This document shows positions 10,111 to 22,800 of a stretch of DNA of 64,000 nt, piece after piece. The translations under genes were made by a program, and so were the position numbers. Below the pieces are notes generated by a model, which was not told the origin of the DNA, did not search any database, and saw only the letters and a list, made by a program, of their open reading frames with translations. The DNA comes from Rhizopus arrhizus (lineage: Eukaryota > Mucoromycota > Mucoromycetes > Mucorales > Rhizopodaceae), in assembly GCA_024220505.1 (NCBI GenBank), contig JAKZZE010000001.1:2666001-2730000 (forward strand), in the 5' to 3' direction. Numbering within the stretch: the first letter of the stretch is position 1; each line of letters starts with the position of its first letter.

Positions 10111-11527
10111 ATGTCTGAGGATAATGATTCATTTGGTTCTATTTTCGCGTCAGGTATTCAAGATGTGGCTGCTGTACTTGGTATCTTGGGAACAGAGATG
10201 TGTGATGGAAACGCTGCCTTGACTTTATCAAAAGGTTATCTATTCCCTGCTGCCTGTGGTATGTCCATGTTTGGTGTACTCGGTCTATCAAAGTATCTCT
10301 TGAAATCATTTTTACCAGAGCTAGTTGTGGAAAACATGGGGATAAATCGCACAGAATTTGACAAATATAAAGTAAAGGAAAAAGTAGAGTTAAAAGTACG
10401 AGACATTTCGAATGAAAAGCTAGATTGGTTAATAAGGCACGATATCAAGATATATCTACATGTAATTGGACTCAATGAAATCTGGTGGATACTCTCTCTT
10501 GCTTCATGCTTTGGTTTATCTTGTCTCAACTTTGTTCCTTATATACCTCATTACTACCACACTCCTTCCTTGGACTACATTTATTTTCCCTTGCTTTTGA
10601 CATGTTCAAGTTTTGTTGCTTCTTTTGTTTTCTGTGTAGACTCTGTTCTCATGCTTTCTGGACATATTCAATTTTACAATGTCACGCGGTTTGTTGAACC
10701 CCCTTTGATACCTCATCATTTTGGCAACAGATATATCATGCTAGTTACTTCTATTATCGGCTGTATTTCTGCTTTAGGCATCGTTATAGGTTATTTGGGC
10801 TCCTATTTGGTGGTTAAGCAAATGACAGAGGTGAATACATACCTGTGGCTCGGTCTAGAGCTTGTTCTGTGTTTCTTGCGGCTAGTGGTCTGTAAATACA
10901 GATAAAGACGATCTAAAATACATTAGCTTGAAATTCAAAATGGATAGAACGGATGAAAAAGTAATCGAGGCTTTTCAGAAAGAATTCGGAATAAGTCAAG
11001 AAATGGCTAAAGATATGCTTGAGAGGATCAAAGAAGGTAGATGTTTTGTTGCTTTCAGGGCGATTGATCTTTATCTTGAAATCAAAAAATGCGTTCATGT
11101 GGAAGACTATGGCATCGAATCATATTATAGAGACACAGAATTATTTTTAAGATGGGATATAAGAAAAAATGATTATGAAAAGATTGCTATACTTTGTAAT
11201 GGAAAAGGCATTGTATTGAACGAAGATGAAATGGAAATCATCCAGCTGGACGAAAACTATATAGAAAACTTTGATTGGATGGATTTGAAAGGTATAAATA
11301 AGATTGATACATGTTACTTTCAAATGATATCTGAAGAAGAAAACACATGGTATTTCGATGAAGAATTGGATTTACAACCGGGTAATAAACATGATATTGT
11401 TGAAGCAGACTTTATACACATCACTTATGTGTATAAAAGAGCTCGTAAGTGGTTGGAAAACTTTGAATACTACCTATGCAAAGAAGGAGAAGAAGAAGAT
11501 CAAATATATGACGTTATAAATTTATAG
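10111..11527 (+). pseudogene. Membrane-protein family copy 2, frameshifted
   Basis: Two abutting ORFs, 10111-10905 (264 residues) and 10928-11527 (199 residues), together cover the whole family protein. Aligned with copy 3, five bases are missing around 10885-10893, where other copies read LIIWSLNTEKDD; the first ORF then stops after VVCKYR. The N-terminal ~70 residues are nearly identical to copy 6 (ASGIQDVAAVLGILGTEMC). The C-terminal half is the most diverged of the family but keeps the pattern (RCFVAFRAIDLYLEIKK, ending YDVINL). A GT..AG intron of 35 nt can be drawn across the break but leads straight into a stop, so I call it a pseudogene or sequencing-level indel. The upstream TATA box is lost. 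Confidence 0.75.
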
Positions 11528-12400
11528 CTTAAGCAAGCTTATTTTTAATTACTAATACCTGATAATATCCTGTTAAATATGTAAATAAAGAGATCTCAAG
11601 GATACTACAATAATCTAGGATAGATAGTCCGATATGCAGCATTAGTAGTCATAGGAACAATAAAAGAGGCATAGGTCTTTGATGAGATTTCTCATTTCCA
11701 AACTGAATTTTTTTTTTTATAAAGTCCTTTTTCGAAAGCATTAGTGATATAAAAAGTAAAATAGACGCAGAGTTATGTTTAGGGAATAATATCAATAAGC
11801 ATGATCCATTAAGCCATAAGATAACAGATTTTAAACAGTATACATTAGGCTGATAGTATGTATGAAATAAGCGTATTTACTTATAACTCAGTTTTACTTA
11901 CGCATTCTTTATAGTATAATTGTATGGTTACAGTCAATAGTATTGTATTCATGTCTAGAAGGAAAAGTAAAGTATATGCTGATATATATTTAGATATTAT
12001 GTAAAATGATAGTGATAGTAAGTAAAATAATAAATAGAAAAGCTACATAGTGAATACAATGATTGATCAATAGCGGTCATTGAAAAGAATGTAGACATCC
12101 AAATTATAGTAGAGCGTTTTTCTTTCATCAAATAATTATGTTTCTTCTTTATCGCCTGAATAAATTAGACTTGTTGCTAATCAGAGACATTTTTAAAGCA
12201 GAGGAGGAAAAGCTTAAAGTATTATTTACTATAGTAGATAAAAACACAACAAGAACAATTAAAAGTCTTTTTGTGTAAATTTTTATTCAACAACCCTGCA
12301 ATCAGACAATAGTCCTTTTTCTATTAAGCTATCTTTAGTATTATACACCCTTTTCTTTTTATCAATCTATGTACCATCATTACTGCATGTAATGAACTAT
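11528..12400. other. Intergenic, nothing recognised
   Basis: AT-rich sequence after copy 2. It lacks the shared 3' module found after copies 1, 3, 4, 5 and 6. No ORF of note. Confidence 0.5.
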
Positions 12401-12940
12401 CACAAAAGCTCCACAGTCTTTTCTATATTACATTGTCCGGTTGTAAATTAAAGTCAAATAGAAGCACATAGTCTTTAATTTGAGCTTTACTTTGGTGTTG
12501 AACGCTTTTAGTAAAACAATATAAAGAAAAGAAAAAATATTATTGTTCTATACCAACACCTTTCTTAATGTTCTTTATAAACTATTGAATATTTATTAAT
12601 TCTATTTTAGTGATCAAAACAAATTCATTAATATGCATACGATGTGTAAAAATGATGCCATAGTGGATAATTACAATCAATATTTCAAAGAGCCTCCTCC
12701 AAAAAGTACAAATACTGCTTATGACTGAGAAGAAATACATTATTTATTACAACATAATTAGAGTGAAATGAATCAACCAAGAACAATTATATACAGCTTG
12801 ATTAAGCACTTCAAATTTTCGATATCAACGCTTCTTGAGCATATTAATCAAGTATTACTTGTGCTTTTTATATTATACACATTCATTGGCCGTCCGTTTC
12901 AGCTTTTAATAATCTAATTCACTGCACTGTCAAACACAGG
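12400..12940 (+). repeat. Orphan copy of the upstream module of gene copies 4 and 6
   Basis: Contains scattered blocks similar to the sequence about 0.8-1.1 kb upstream of copies 4 and 6: CTTTACTTTGG-GTT near 12488 (compare 30140), GACTGAGAAGAAATACATT at ~12724 (compare 29996), and TATTATACACATTC..TTTTAATAATCTAATTCACTGCA at ~12870-12925 (compare 30050 and 54265). No family gene follows. Divergent, and block order is only partly kept, so support is moderate. Confidence 0.4.
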
Positions 12941-13655
12941 AAAGACGATCTTCTCTAAGCGTATTTAATTAAAATTGAATCCCGTCCGTGCATTACTGGT
13001 GTAACTTGTGGCTAATACCGTAGTTACACTAAAATTGGGGACTTACTCGCGCGATTGGAGAACAAATTTTAAAGCACTTTCAAGATAAAAATTTAGATTC
13101 AAAAAAATTGAAACTTCGCGCACTTCTACTCTTCTTTCTTTTCACAACTAGTCGAATAGCATGGATGATTTCACATAAAATAATGCTTGGGAGACCAATT
13201 CGATGATGAAGGGGAATAAGGGGTTAGAAGTTGAATGTGGCTTGATAATAAAGTTTACCCGGTATAAAATGTGACAGAATTTGACATGAAATCACCTGAG
13301 AAAGAGAGTAAGGAGAGTAAAAATAAATTGGCCTCATTACAAGAATACCGAAAGGGAGCAACTTCTCATGCTTGCCAAAAGAAAAGAATGAATGTTTGTG
13401 CTGCAGTTCTAAAGTTGAATTTTAATATACACATAACACAGGGTTAGGTAGGACAAAATAGGCTCACAAAATTATATTAAAAGATCAACTGGTTACGGAA
13501 GGCTTCCTTTTCTAATTGACGATCATAGAAATTCTTGATCAAGCGAGTTGATGGAAATACAAATTCTGTTGTACTGACGTTTATAAACTTATCAAAGAAA
13601 AGTGTAGAACCACCTTCAAATCCATTCATCTACAATCCGTAGAGTAATATTGCTG
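12941..13655. other. Intergenic, nothing recognised
   Basis: No ORF or repeat similarity that I could support. Confidence 0.45.
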
Positions 13656-13657
13656 TT

Positions 13658-13875
13658 AGGGTCGAAGAGAAGTATAATTAGGTGAAAAGATGGACAAATA
13701 CTGATTTAGGTTTCACGAGCAATTATGTGTTCATCGACAAAAGAGCCTTCCACGTTAGTCTGAAGCACAACCTTTCATGGTCAATAAAAGAAGCTCATGT
13801 CGTCATAAAAGAGCCTAAGATAACAACAAAGAACGTGACTATTTTGATAGATATTGGTTTTTTCAGAGATTGCTA
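13658..13875 (+). pseudogene. Tc1/mariner-like transposase fragment
   Basis: The translation contains KRWTNTDLGFTSNYVFIDKRAFH and a Ser/Trp-rich stretch, aligning with the first catalytic-Asp region of the transposase at 24.3 kb (YIFIDEAAFHINM..AWSK). An upstream TAG stands where the relatives have Trp, and the usual Glu after the Asp is Lys. Only about 70 residues survive; the rest is replaced by simple repeats. Confidence 0.65.
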
Positions 13876-13885
13876 CTCTACAAAT

Positions 13886-13888
13886 AAA

Positions 13889-13928
<40 letters not shown>

Positions 13929-13952
13929 ATGAATGAATGAATGAATGAATGA
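13886..13952 (+). repeat. (GAAA)n followed by (GAAT)n microsatellite
   Basis: About 11 GAAA units directly followed by about 6 GAAT units, a compound tetranucleotide repeat that truncates the transposase fragment. Confidence 0.95.
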
Positions 13953-15150
13953 AGAAGGAAAAAGTAATGGTTTCACGGGAATTCTGTGTTCAAATTTGAT
14001 AATTGTCTTTACCTTAAGCTTATTTGATGATTGAATGTTTCTTATATTTCATACATGAAGTGGATGTATTAATTAGATATTGAAAATGACCTAATACTTC
14101 TTCAACCTGATTTATAGATTTGAATGTACACTCACTGTTTTCTATTTGATATGTCATCTAATTAACTACGTTAAGGGGGTAGAAAGGGTTAGCTGAGTCC
14201 ATGTAAAAGGTCTGTTTCTAGATCTTCAGAAATTTAACAACCCTTCTTTTCTTTACTTGTAACAGATAAGGTGTAGTGCAATTAATAAAGATAAATAAAT
14301 AAAAAGAAAGGAAACATAGGCCAAAGTTATAAAAATGATCTTTTACAATTCAATATTTACTCATCCATTTATGAAAGCATTAATTAAATATTACTTGGCT
14401 GCTCAGCACAGTAAGAGAAGTACCTTAGTTTTATTTGCATGATATTAAACTTATCTACAGTCAGTTCATTGGTCATTCTAAACACTCCGATCATGGATGA
14501 TATGCTTAAAAAATATGCCTTATTTGTGCAAGGGATGAATGGGGACAGATCGAAAGGGGGAGAGGATAAATAACAGTTAAATTAATTGAAGCATCTAGCC
14601 TATCATATGAAAATTGAATTAACAAACAAACATTTTTATCGACTTCCTTTAGCACGCATGTTTTTGTTAACCATCCTTTTTCCAGCAACGATTACTCGCG
14701 ACATTGCAAGATTAGTTCATATATCTAAACAAGCACTATTTATTGCCGATTGTCTAGAATCTTTGCCTCTTCTTCATTCCAGCTTATAATCCATTCATGG
14801 TCTGACGTCCTTTTGCTTGTTTTCTGCTTTTCTAACATCACCACATCAAGCTAAATCACAAAAAACACCACAATTCTAATTCTAAAATCTAAAAAAAAAG
14901 CATTCTATAGTTATTTCATAGTTCTCAATTAAACGCAATCTACTTATCGTTCCTTGTAAGTAAACCAAAGGGAAAGGAAAAAGAAAACGTGTTGGCAGAT
15001 CGCTTAATTGTTACACAAACCCCTGGAGCACATCATACTTGGCAAGCTTTTGCCTAAAAAAGACATTTAAAGGGGTAGGAGAAAAGAAAGGATAATCCAT
15101 ATTGCTTTATAGGATCTAAAGAAAAAGATCCAATTAATTTCCAAAAAATC
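13953..15150. other. Intergenic, nothing recognised
   Basis: AT-rich; the ORFs at 14506-14789 lie on both strands and have no recognisable product. Ends in the promoter of family copy 3. Confidence 0.45.
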
Positions 15151-15153
15151 AAT

Positions 15154-15164
15154 TATATAAAAGG
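15154..15164 (+). promoter_or_regulatory. TATA box of membrane-protein copy 3
   Basis: TATATAAAAGG about 50 bp before the ATG at 15211, the same spacing as copies 1 and 5. Confidence 0.6.
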
Positions 15165-15210
15165 CTCCCTGTTTTATTTAAATTTTTTTTTTCTTTTCAT
15201 CATCTTACTT

Positions 15211-16645
15211 ATGTCTGAACAGAATATGTCATTTGGCTCATTTATGAATTCAAGTTTTCAAGATATGGCTGCCATACTTGGCCTACTATGGATAGAAATG
15301 TGTAATAGAAATGCTACTTTGACTTTGTCAAAAGGCTACATGTTCCCTGCTTCCTGTGGTATGTCAATGTTTGGTGTTCTCAGTCTCTCAAAGTATCACT
15401 TGGAATCATCATTGCCTGAACGAATTGTGAAGAATATGGGAATAGATCGATCTAGATTTGACAAGTATAAGTTGAAGGAAAAGGTAGAAGAACAGATAGC
15501 ATCAATTTCGAATGAAAAACTGCTTTGGTTAAGAATGCATGGCGCGAAGATATACTTGGATGCACCTGCATTGAACAAAAGCTGGTGGGTACTCTCCCTT
15601 GTTTCATGCTTTGGTTTATCTTGTCTCAACTTTGTTCCTTACATACCTCATTACTATCATACTCCTTCCTTGGATTACATTTATTTTCCCTTGCTTTTGA
15701 CTGCTTCAACCTTTGTTGCTTCTTTTGTTTGTTGTGTAGACTCCATTCTGATGCTCTCTGGATCCTTTGATCTTTATACCATTGATCAAAATATGGAGTC
15801 CCTTTTATTGCCCCATCATTTTGGTAATAGATATTTCATGATAGTTACTTCTATTATTGGCTGTATTTCTGCTTTGGGTATCGTTGTTGGCTATATAGGT
15901 TCCTACTTGGTGGTTCGACAAATGGAAAACATGGATACATGCTTATGGCTTGGTCTAGAAATTGTTTTGTGTTTCTCGCGACTGATAATCTGGTCTCTGA
16001 ATACCGAAAAAGACGACATCAAAAAGATTGACTTGAGGTTCAAGATGGATCGAGAGGATGAAAAAATAATTGATGCTTTCCAAAAGGCTTTTGCAGTAAC
16101 TAAAGAAAAGGCAGAGGATATATTCAAAAGAATCGAAAAAGGCGACTGCTTTATTGCTTTCAAAGCGATGGATCTTTATCTTCAAATCAAAGAGTGCTGT
16201 TATGAGGATGACGATGGTATCGAAGCATATTGCAGAAACAGAGATATATTTGTAAAATGGAACAAGAAGGAAGATGAATATGAAGAGATTGCTATTCTTT
16301 GTAATGGACAAGGCATTGTGTTGAGTAAGACTGATCTGCTAACTATCGAAATTGCCGGAGAGTATTGTGAAAACTATGATGGAAACGGCTTGGGAGAATT
16401 GAATGGGATTGTTACACACTACGTCAGAAGGATGTCTGAGAAAAAAAAATGCACAGTATTTATGTGAAGAATTCGAATTACAGCTTTATGATAGACATGG
16501 TATTGGTGATGATGAACTTGCAAATACCATCAATATGCTCAAGAAAGTATGCAAACGATTTGATTATATTCAAAGTTCTCGTCTTATATTCAAGAATATA
16601 TTGAAAGATGAGCCTGATCGATTATATGGTGTTATAAATCTATAG
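15211..16645 (+). pseudogene. Membrane-protein family copy 3, single-A frameshift
   Basis: ORF 15211-16467 (418 residues) is near-identical to copy 1, then leaves the family frame at a run of nine A (about 16440-16448); copy 6 has eight A at the same position (56490-56497). The true C terminus (YLCEEFELQLYDRHG..GVINL) continues in the next frame to 16645. Everything else is intact, including the four hydrophobic segments. The damage is therefore very recent, a sequencing homopolymer error, or a slippage-prone site. Residue differences from copy 1 are few (for example Phe-Met-Ile for Ala-Met-Ile at the third membrane segment). Confidence 0.8.
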
Positions 16646-16686
16646 TGTAAGCAAACCTATTGTTAGTCGTAATGCATGATATTGCC

Positions 16687-16830
16687 ATTTTATTTTATTT
16701 TGCTTTATTTTATTTGCTTTATTTTATTTGCTTTATTTTATTTTGCTTTATTTTATTTTATTTTATTTTATTTTGTTTTATTTTATTTTATGGTATTTTA
16801 TGGTATTTTATGTTATTCTATGTTATATTA
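16687..16830 (+). repeat. TTTTATTTGC / TTTTA microsatellite
   Basis: Imperfect pentamer/decamer T-rich repeat in the 3' region of copy 3, just before AATAAA at 16839-16844; longer and of different unit than after copies 1 and 5. Confidence 0.85.
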
Positions 16831-17051
16831 TGCATTTAAATAAAGGGTGGTTTTATGGAATATTACTTATAATGAATTGCCTTACACATACGATTAGCAG
16901 CCATAAAACCAGTAGTAGGCTTGTGGTATATTCATCACCTCTAAGCAAAATAGGGTTTTTATATAGTTTAACTATTTACACCCCATCTCCCTCCCTTTTC
17001 ATTAAATTTCGTTGCAGAAAACAGATGTTTGTTTTATATGTGCCAACTAAA

Positions 17052-17202
17052 GTGATTTAGACTTATCTATTGAATATACTTTCTGTGTAAATGCTTTTTA
17101 TATACACTTTCTCCAAACCCATCTTCATTATGACTAAATGGGTATAGAGAGACCCGAAAGGATCTGGATACATAAAAGTATAGGTGAAGACGGGATTTAA
17201 AA
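17052..17202 (+). repeat. Shared ~150-bp 3' module, copy 3
   Basis: Same module as after copies 1, 4, 5 and 6. Here, as after copy 5, it runs directly into the leader of a decayed LINE. Confidence 0.75.
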
Positions 17203-18769
17203 GTCGTTGATATGCCGGAGGAGCAAACCAGATTAAACTGGGCAATCAAGGTCCAGGAAGATTGACCAAGATACCTATACGGTATACCTCTATCACTTCT
17301 TTTGGGGAAAGTAGGATGTTTTCCACCATTCGATTCTACTTTCAAGATAGTCGTGCACCTGTTTGGTGGCATGAAATTCTCAATCCGGATGGTTCGTGGA
17401 AAAGTGACATCTTTACGTCCTTCCGCCCTGATCATCGCGCCGCCATTATCTGCGTGCTCGTGAAGCATGTAGCTCTGGGATCACGATAAAAAATAATGCG
17501 GTCTCATTTCTGAAGTTTGTCTTCGTCTCTCTGGCCACCAAACCTAGATGAGTTACCTTTCTGTATGTGTGCGAGACTATCTGATGTATACAAACCTTCG
17601 TTACTGCAGAAAGTAGCAGCATAAATCCCTACTTCAATTCCGGTTGTTGATAATTTCACTGATTTCAATAAAATCGACATTAAATTTTGATAAGTGAACT
17701 GTTCCCTACCTGTCAGTGGTTCAGTTAAATTGTTTGTGTGGAAAATAGCATCAGGCTGTCTTCTCATAGAAAGCTGTATGACCTCGTTTCCTATGGTTCA
17801 TCAGTTGTGCATATGCTCCCATGCTGTGGAATCCTCACAACACCTCTTTAAGGAACATGAGCGAGTAGTACCACTGCTAAATTCATTGCTCTCTACTATC
17901 CAAACAAGGTTTGGTGTGGCTCTCTAAAGGGAGGGACTACCCTGGTAAGCCTGGAAGTGGTTGTATCTGTATCGGTTTGAAAGTAAGGATGGCTTTGGCC
18001 TCCCTAAAGCCTTGGAAACAGTGGATATCACTTGATTCATACAAGGCCTATGCGCGTTGTTCTTCTGGTCATTATGACGAAAGAGCAACGGCAAATGCTT
18101 TGGTAATTGCACATGGGGTGAATCCAAATGTAAATCTCGCTACAATGCCATACCGAAGAGGGAATTGCCCTTATTCACACTCTTATTTTCTGAGGGCGCT
18201 GTGCCTCAGGAACACACTGCTGAATTACAGCAATGTCGGTTGGTAATATAATCAGCGTGCTGGAGGATGTGTTTACTCTGGGCAGGACCTGGTCCAAATA
18301 CATTCAATAAACTGAAAATGTGGGGTTAAGGAGCAACATTTTAGATAAATATTTCCTTCAGTGACATCCACCATTTAGAACAATGAAAACTAAAAACGAG
18401 ACTTAAACTGTTCGAGAATCTGTCAACGATCAGTTATTCTGCGGCCTATAATGAAAATATAATGTATAATATATATAGATGTATATCCATCAACATGGTT
18501 CTTCCCGCCAACAATAACTTTGACCAATTGGTGGCAGGGACAAGTCTTCTCGTTTAATCCTTAGAGCAACCTAAACATCTAAAATATCACCAAATCAACG
18601 ATCTTGGGAACAATCGTTAGCTAGAAATCGTATAACCCATTAATATACCATGGGAATACTTACTTAAGCTAATACAAATGGGTCCGCAACAAGTAGCATT
18701 AGCTCTCCAACTGTCACCAGGGCAAGTGTTTGACACCTTGATCATGGTGCAGGCAGTATATTCGTAGAC
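17203..18769 (+). repeat. Long leader block before LINE A, duplicated at 45799-47364
   Basis: About 1.57 kb that is nearly identical to 45799-47364. ORFs exist on both strands (17067-17468 minus, 17504-17767 minus, 17911-18246 plus), but the two copies differ by small indels that break the frames, and I recognise no protein. It may be the 5' untranslated region of the LINE or an older repeat captured with it. Confidence 0.6.
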
Positions 18770-19724
18770 ATGGCTAGTCGCAAAGAGATCAAACTTGAGC
18801 CCTTACGTTTAGCTTCCAGGCAATACTCCTCTTTAGTGGGTGTATTCACGCAGCAAGCAGAATATTTGAAGTTCGCTGAAAATAAGTTCGATACTGCTGA
18901 TACTACTCTGACTGGTTTTCTTACAAATGGTATTAAGCTTAATGATCATTCGACACTTTTATCTTGCTGAGCTCTTTAAAGCCAGATGAAAGTAGTCCGC
19001 TTTTGTCTTTCTAATTTACCTTTTTTTAATGATAAGGCTTTGTTAGCTGGATTAAAAAAAGAGTTTAAAGCACTATGGGGATATTCTTGATATTGGAATC
19101 CTTCCAGAACCGACTACGGGAACCTATATGTGCACAGATTATGCAGTACTGAATGTGACCACTGAGACCAAGAAGTTTAAGTCGTTGACTCATCTCATTC
19201 CTTGGGATGAAAAGGAGAAATACGGTTTTTATGCTGTATGGATCCAAATGTCTCAGTATTGTCGTTATTGTTATGAGGGATTTCATGTCGTTGTTAATTG
19301 TTCTAAACGTCGTGCTCGTTATACTTGCTGGAATTATGGCGTTTATGGTCATATGGCTACTTCATGTATCCGCGATAAGCCATCTAAACATGCTCTTGAA
19401 CAGCTAGAAACAGGAGATATTGCTCAATCATCTGTGGATCCAGACCCTACCTTGCCTGAAATCACTAAAGTTATAGAGACTATAGACAAACCCACAAAAG
19501 GAACAGAGTTTTAACCAATGACTGAAGCTCAAATTTCTTACGATGAGACCCTCCTGCACGATCCGCCCGTTGTATCTCCCACGCCTCTTGTAGCCAGTAC
19601 ATCTTCCATTGCGGCATCTACTGACAAAACAGGGCCCAAGCGTAGTCGGATGCATGCTGCACAAAAACCTTACAAACGTCCTGTCACTCGATTTCAATCA
19701 GTTCCTTCTAAAGAACCAATCTAA
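18770..19724 (+). pseudogene. LINE A ORF1 (zinc-knuckle RNA-binding protein), broken
   Basis: Pieces at 18770-18970, 19128-19514 and 19518-19724. One CCHC knuckle is intact (C-x2-C-x4-H-x4-C, beginning CRYC, at about 19258-19300). The second has lost a Cys (CWNY instead of CWNC; copy B keeps CWNC). A TAA at about 19512 replaces a CAA (Gln) present in copy B. The Pro/Ser/Thr-rich tail is typical of fungal LINE ORF1 proteins, which coat the element RNA. Confidence 0.7.
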
Positions 19725-19845
19725 GTACCATCTGTTAGCATGCAAGTCGGTCAAACCGACACCATGATTACTGATTCTCCTATAGACTCCTCCTCATCCG
19801 TCACTCAAGCGGATGAAGGACCTACCACTCCCATACTACAATAAT

Positions 19846-22800
19846 ATGGGTAATAAGTCTCAACGCTTATTACTGTATATTGCTTCACTGAATTGTCGCA
19901 GTTTGGTGAAGTCCAATATTCCAAAAAAAAAAAAACAATCACAATTTATACGATGCTTACGCTCCTTAAAATTTGACATTATGACATTGAAAGAAACACA
20001 TGTTTCAGATAATATGCTTTCTATAATCACTACTTAATTTCAAGCCCGCTATTCTATGTGGACTCGTCACTGTGGTATTGTCTCTTTCAATCCTTCCTTT
20101 ATACTCTCTGATAACTTGGTCCCTGAAAACGATCGAATTATCCTTACAAAAGTCAAGCATTCTTACACTGCCTTTGCATCTTTCTAGTTGCCTGTAATCT
20201 ATGCCCCAACGCTTTCGGTCAACAACGCCAACAGTTCTTTGATCATGTCCTTGATTTACTACACAATCAAGATCTGGACATCAACCTCGATCGTCTTTTC
20301 ATTATTGGAGCTTCAACTACTCTTATTTACGTCCTAATTTATCATCACAGACATCACTTCATTGTGTTTCTTTCTTGAATGATCATTTTTATAACGCCTT
20401 AATGAACGATGATCTTCATGAGATCCCTACTTTTAGGAGGAATGAAATTACTTACTCCACAATTGACTATATCTTTGTCAATCAGACATTTCGTACTCAA
20501 GTTATCGAAAGCAATTTACATAAGCTGGATGTATCCTGGACTGACCACTCATTGCTCTCGGTTACCTGCTGCCTTGGTCCCTCACCCTCGGGTCCTGGTT
20601 TATGGCGGGGAAACCCACTTCTGGCTCGCAAGCCTGCTTATCAACAATATCTTCGGCAACATCTAGATGATATCCTGTTGAAAATACCTTCCGGATGGAA
20701 TGCTCAAAATAAATGGAACTTTGTCAAGACACAAGTCAAAAAAGTGACACGTACTTTTGCGATTGATTATATCGATTAGCGCAAAAAGATGATACGACAA
20801 CTACAGAACGACAGGAATAGGTTTTTCGTAGCAAGCCTTCTCTGGATACTCGTTTATAACATTTAACTACTCTGGATCAGTAAATAGCGTCGCTACGACA
20901 AGAACTTTCGGAAACCTTTGCCCTAAAGGCTAACGTCCGTTGGCAGGAAGCAGGTGAAAAATCAGTCAAGTATTTGAAGAATCTTTATCACCAACGTACT
21001 GTTGAGCAGCACATCACCACTCTACGGCCAAATGATTTTACAGAGCCAGTAGAGAGTATTGATCGGGTGCTTCCCATTGCCCAACAATTTTATCAGTCTC
21101 TATCTGCCACTGAACCGGCTGATGGTCACCAAGTAGAACAATACTTTGCTGACATTCAAGGTTTGCCACAATTGACTGACGATCACACAGACCACCTTCT
21201 GGAGCCGATGACTGTTTATGAAATTATTCACGAGACAGCTTGAGTAGAAAATAAAGTAAGCAGCCCTGGGGAAGATGGTCTTGGTTATGCTTTCCTATAT
21301 CAACTATTCCGATATCCCCCTTTACAAGACCTGGTATTGGAAGTTTACAATCAAGCACTCAACTCAAAAAAATTCCCTAACTCCTGGCAAGAATTGAGGG
21401 TAAGATTACTAGCAAAAAAAGGCGACTTAACCAGTTTGAAAAATTGGCGACCTATTTCTTTGATCAATTGCGACGCCAAAATTTACACCCCGATCATCAA
21501 TTCTCGCATGAGACAAGTGATCCTTTCTATCATCAATCGTTGCCAAACCGTTTTATTGCAGAAAATGGGCTGGTCCTCAACATAGTTATGGAGCATGCTC
21601 GACGGTATAATCGGAATGACATTGCGCTTCTCTTGGATCAGGAGAAGGCATATGACCGAGTACATCCTTCTTATTTACGAGCTGTCATGCTGAAATTCGG
21701 CTTTCCTTTGGTCTTAGTAAACTCTATCATTGGGTTCTTCTTTGGTAATCGGGTCCGGATCAACATTAATGGGCACTTTACAAATGAAATTCACCAATGT
21801 CGTGGACTTCGTCAGGGTGATCCGTTATCACCGCTACTGTTCAACCTTGCCTTAGAACCATTCTTACGGCATATCATTCAAGATAACTCCTTCCTTGGTT
21901 TCTCCTTTGCCCCACTGTCTCTAAACATATCTCCGCCACCAGCTTTGAAGGTACTGGCATACGCCGATGATGTCTGTGTTTTTCTTTCCTCCCCTGAAGA
22001 TTTTGTGCGGGTGCAATACCACCTCCACATATACGGTCAAGTCTCCAATGCTAAAGTTAACCTATCGAAGACTGAGGCGATTTTTTTGAATGGTTGTGCT
22101 TCTCCATCCTGGCAGCAAATGTTATTACAACATCAGGTTGTCAAATGGCATGATCACACTAAACCACAGCCACTTCGTTATCTTGGATTTCCTGTTATTC
22201 AATCTATAGCCCAACGTAGATACGTGGAAGAACATCTATTACAAAGTGTGAAAACTCAATGTGGAATATATTCCCAACGGCAATTGTCTATTCGAGGACG
22301 CGTGATTTTAGCTAACACATTGATATTGTCTAAATTATGGTACTCCTTACGCGTAGTGTCATTGCCCAAACATTTCTTTAAGCAAATCCGTTCTATGATT
22401 TATCAGCTTATTATGAAAGGGATTAAACTTTGATTTCAGTACGCTCTTCTGTGTCAACCTATCATCAAAGGAGGCCTTGGTTTACTGGATCCTATGATTC
22501 AACATCGATGTTTACAATTTCGCTGGTTACGACAATTGTTCCAAGATGACGACCCAGTCTCCTGCAGTCAAGTGTATATGAAAGATTTTGTTCAACGGTT
22601 TCATTCCATGGGAACTACTTCCTTGTTGTCCTTCTTTTTCCCACCGCTGCGTGCAGCTGCTAACATCCATCTTGGTTCGTTTCTGCCTACCATGTATGAG
22701 GCTATGGACACCTTTCTCAAGAAGGGCTCCCTTGCTGTTCAATGTGATCCGTCCACTTTGTTGAGCCTACCCTTGTTAGCCTGGTTCTTGGCCATCCCCT

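Noticed and set aside
10887..10922. A 35-nt GT..AG intron that would rejoin copy 2
   Set aside because: The join runs into an immediate stop and the segment aligns to coding sequence in all other copies; a 5-bp deletion explains the break.
17067..18246. Several ORFs in the LINE leader block
   Set aside because: The twin block at 45.8-47.3 kb breaks them with small indels; no domain recognised.
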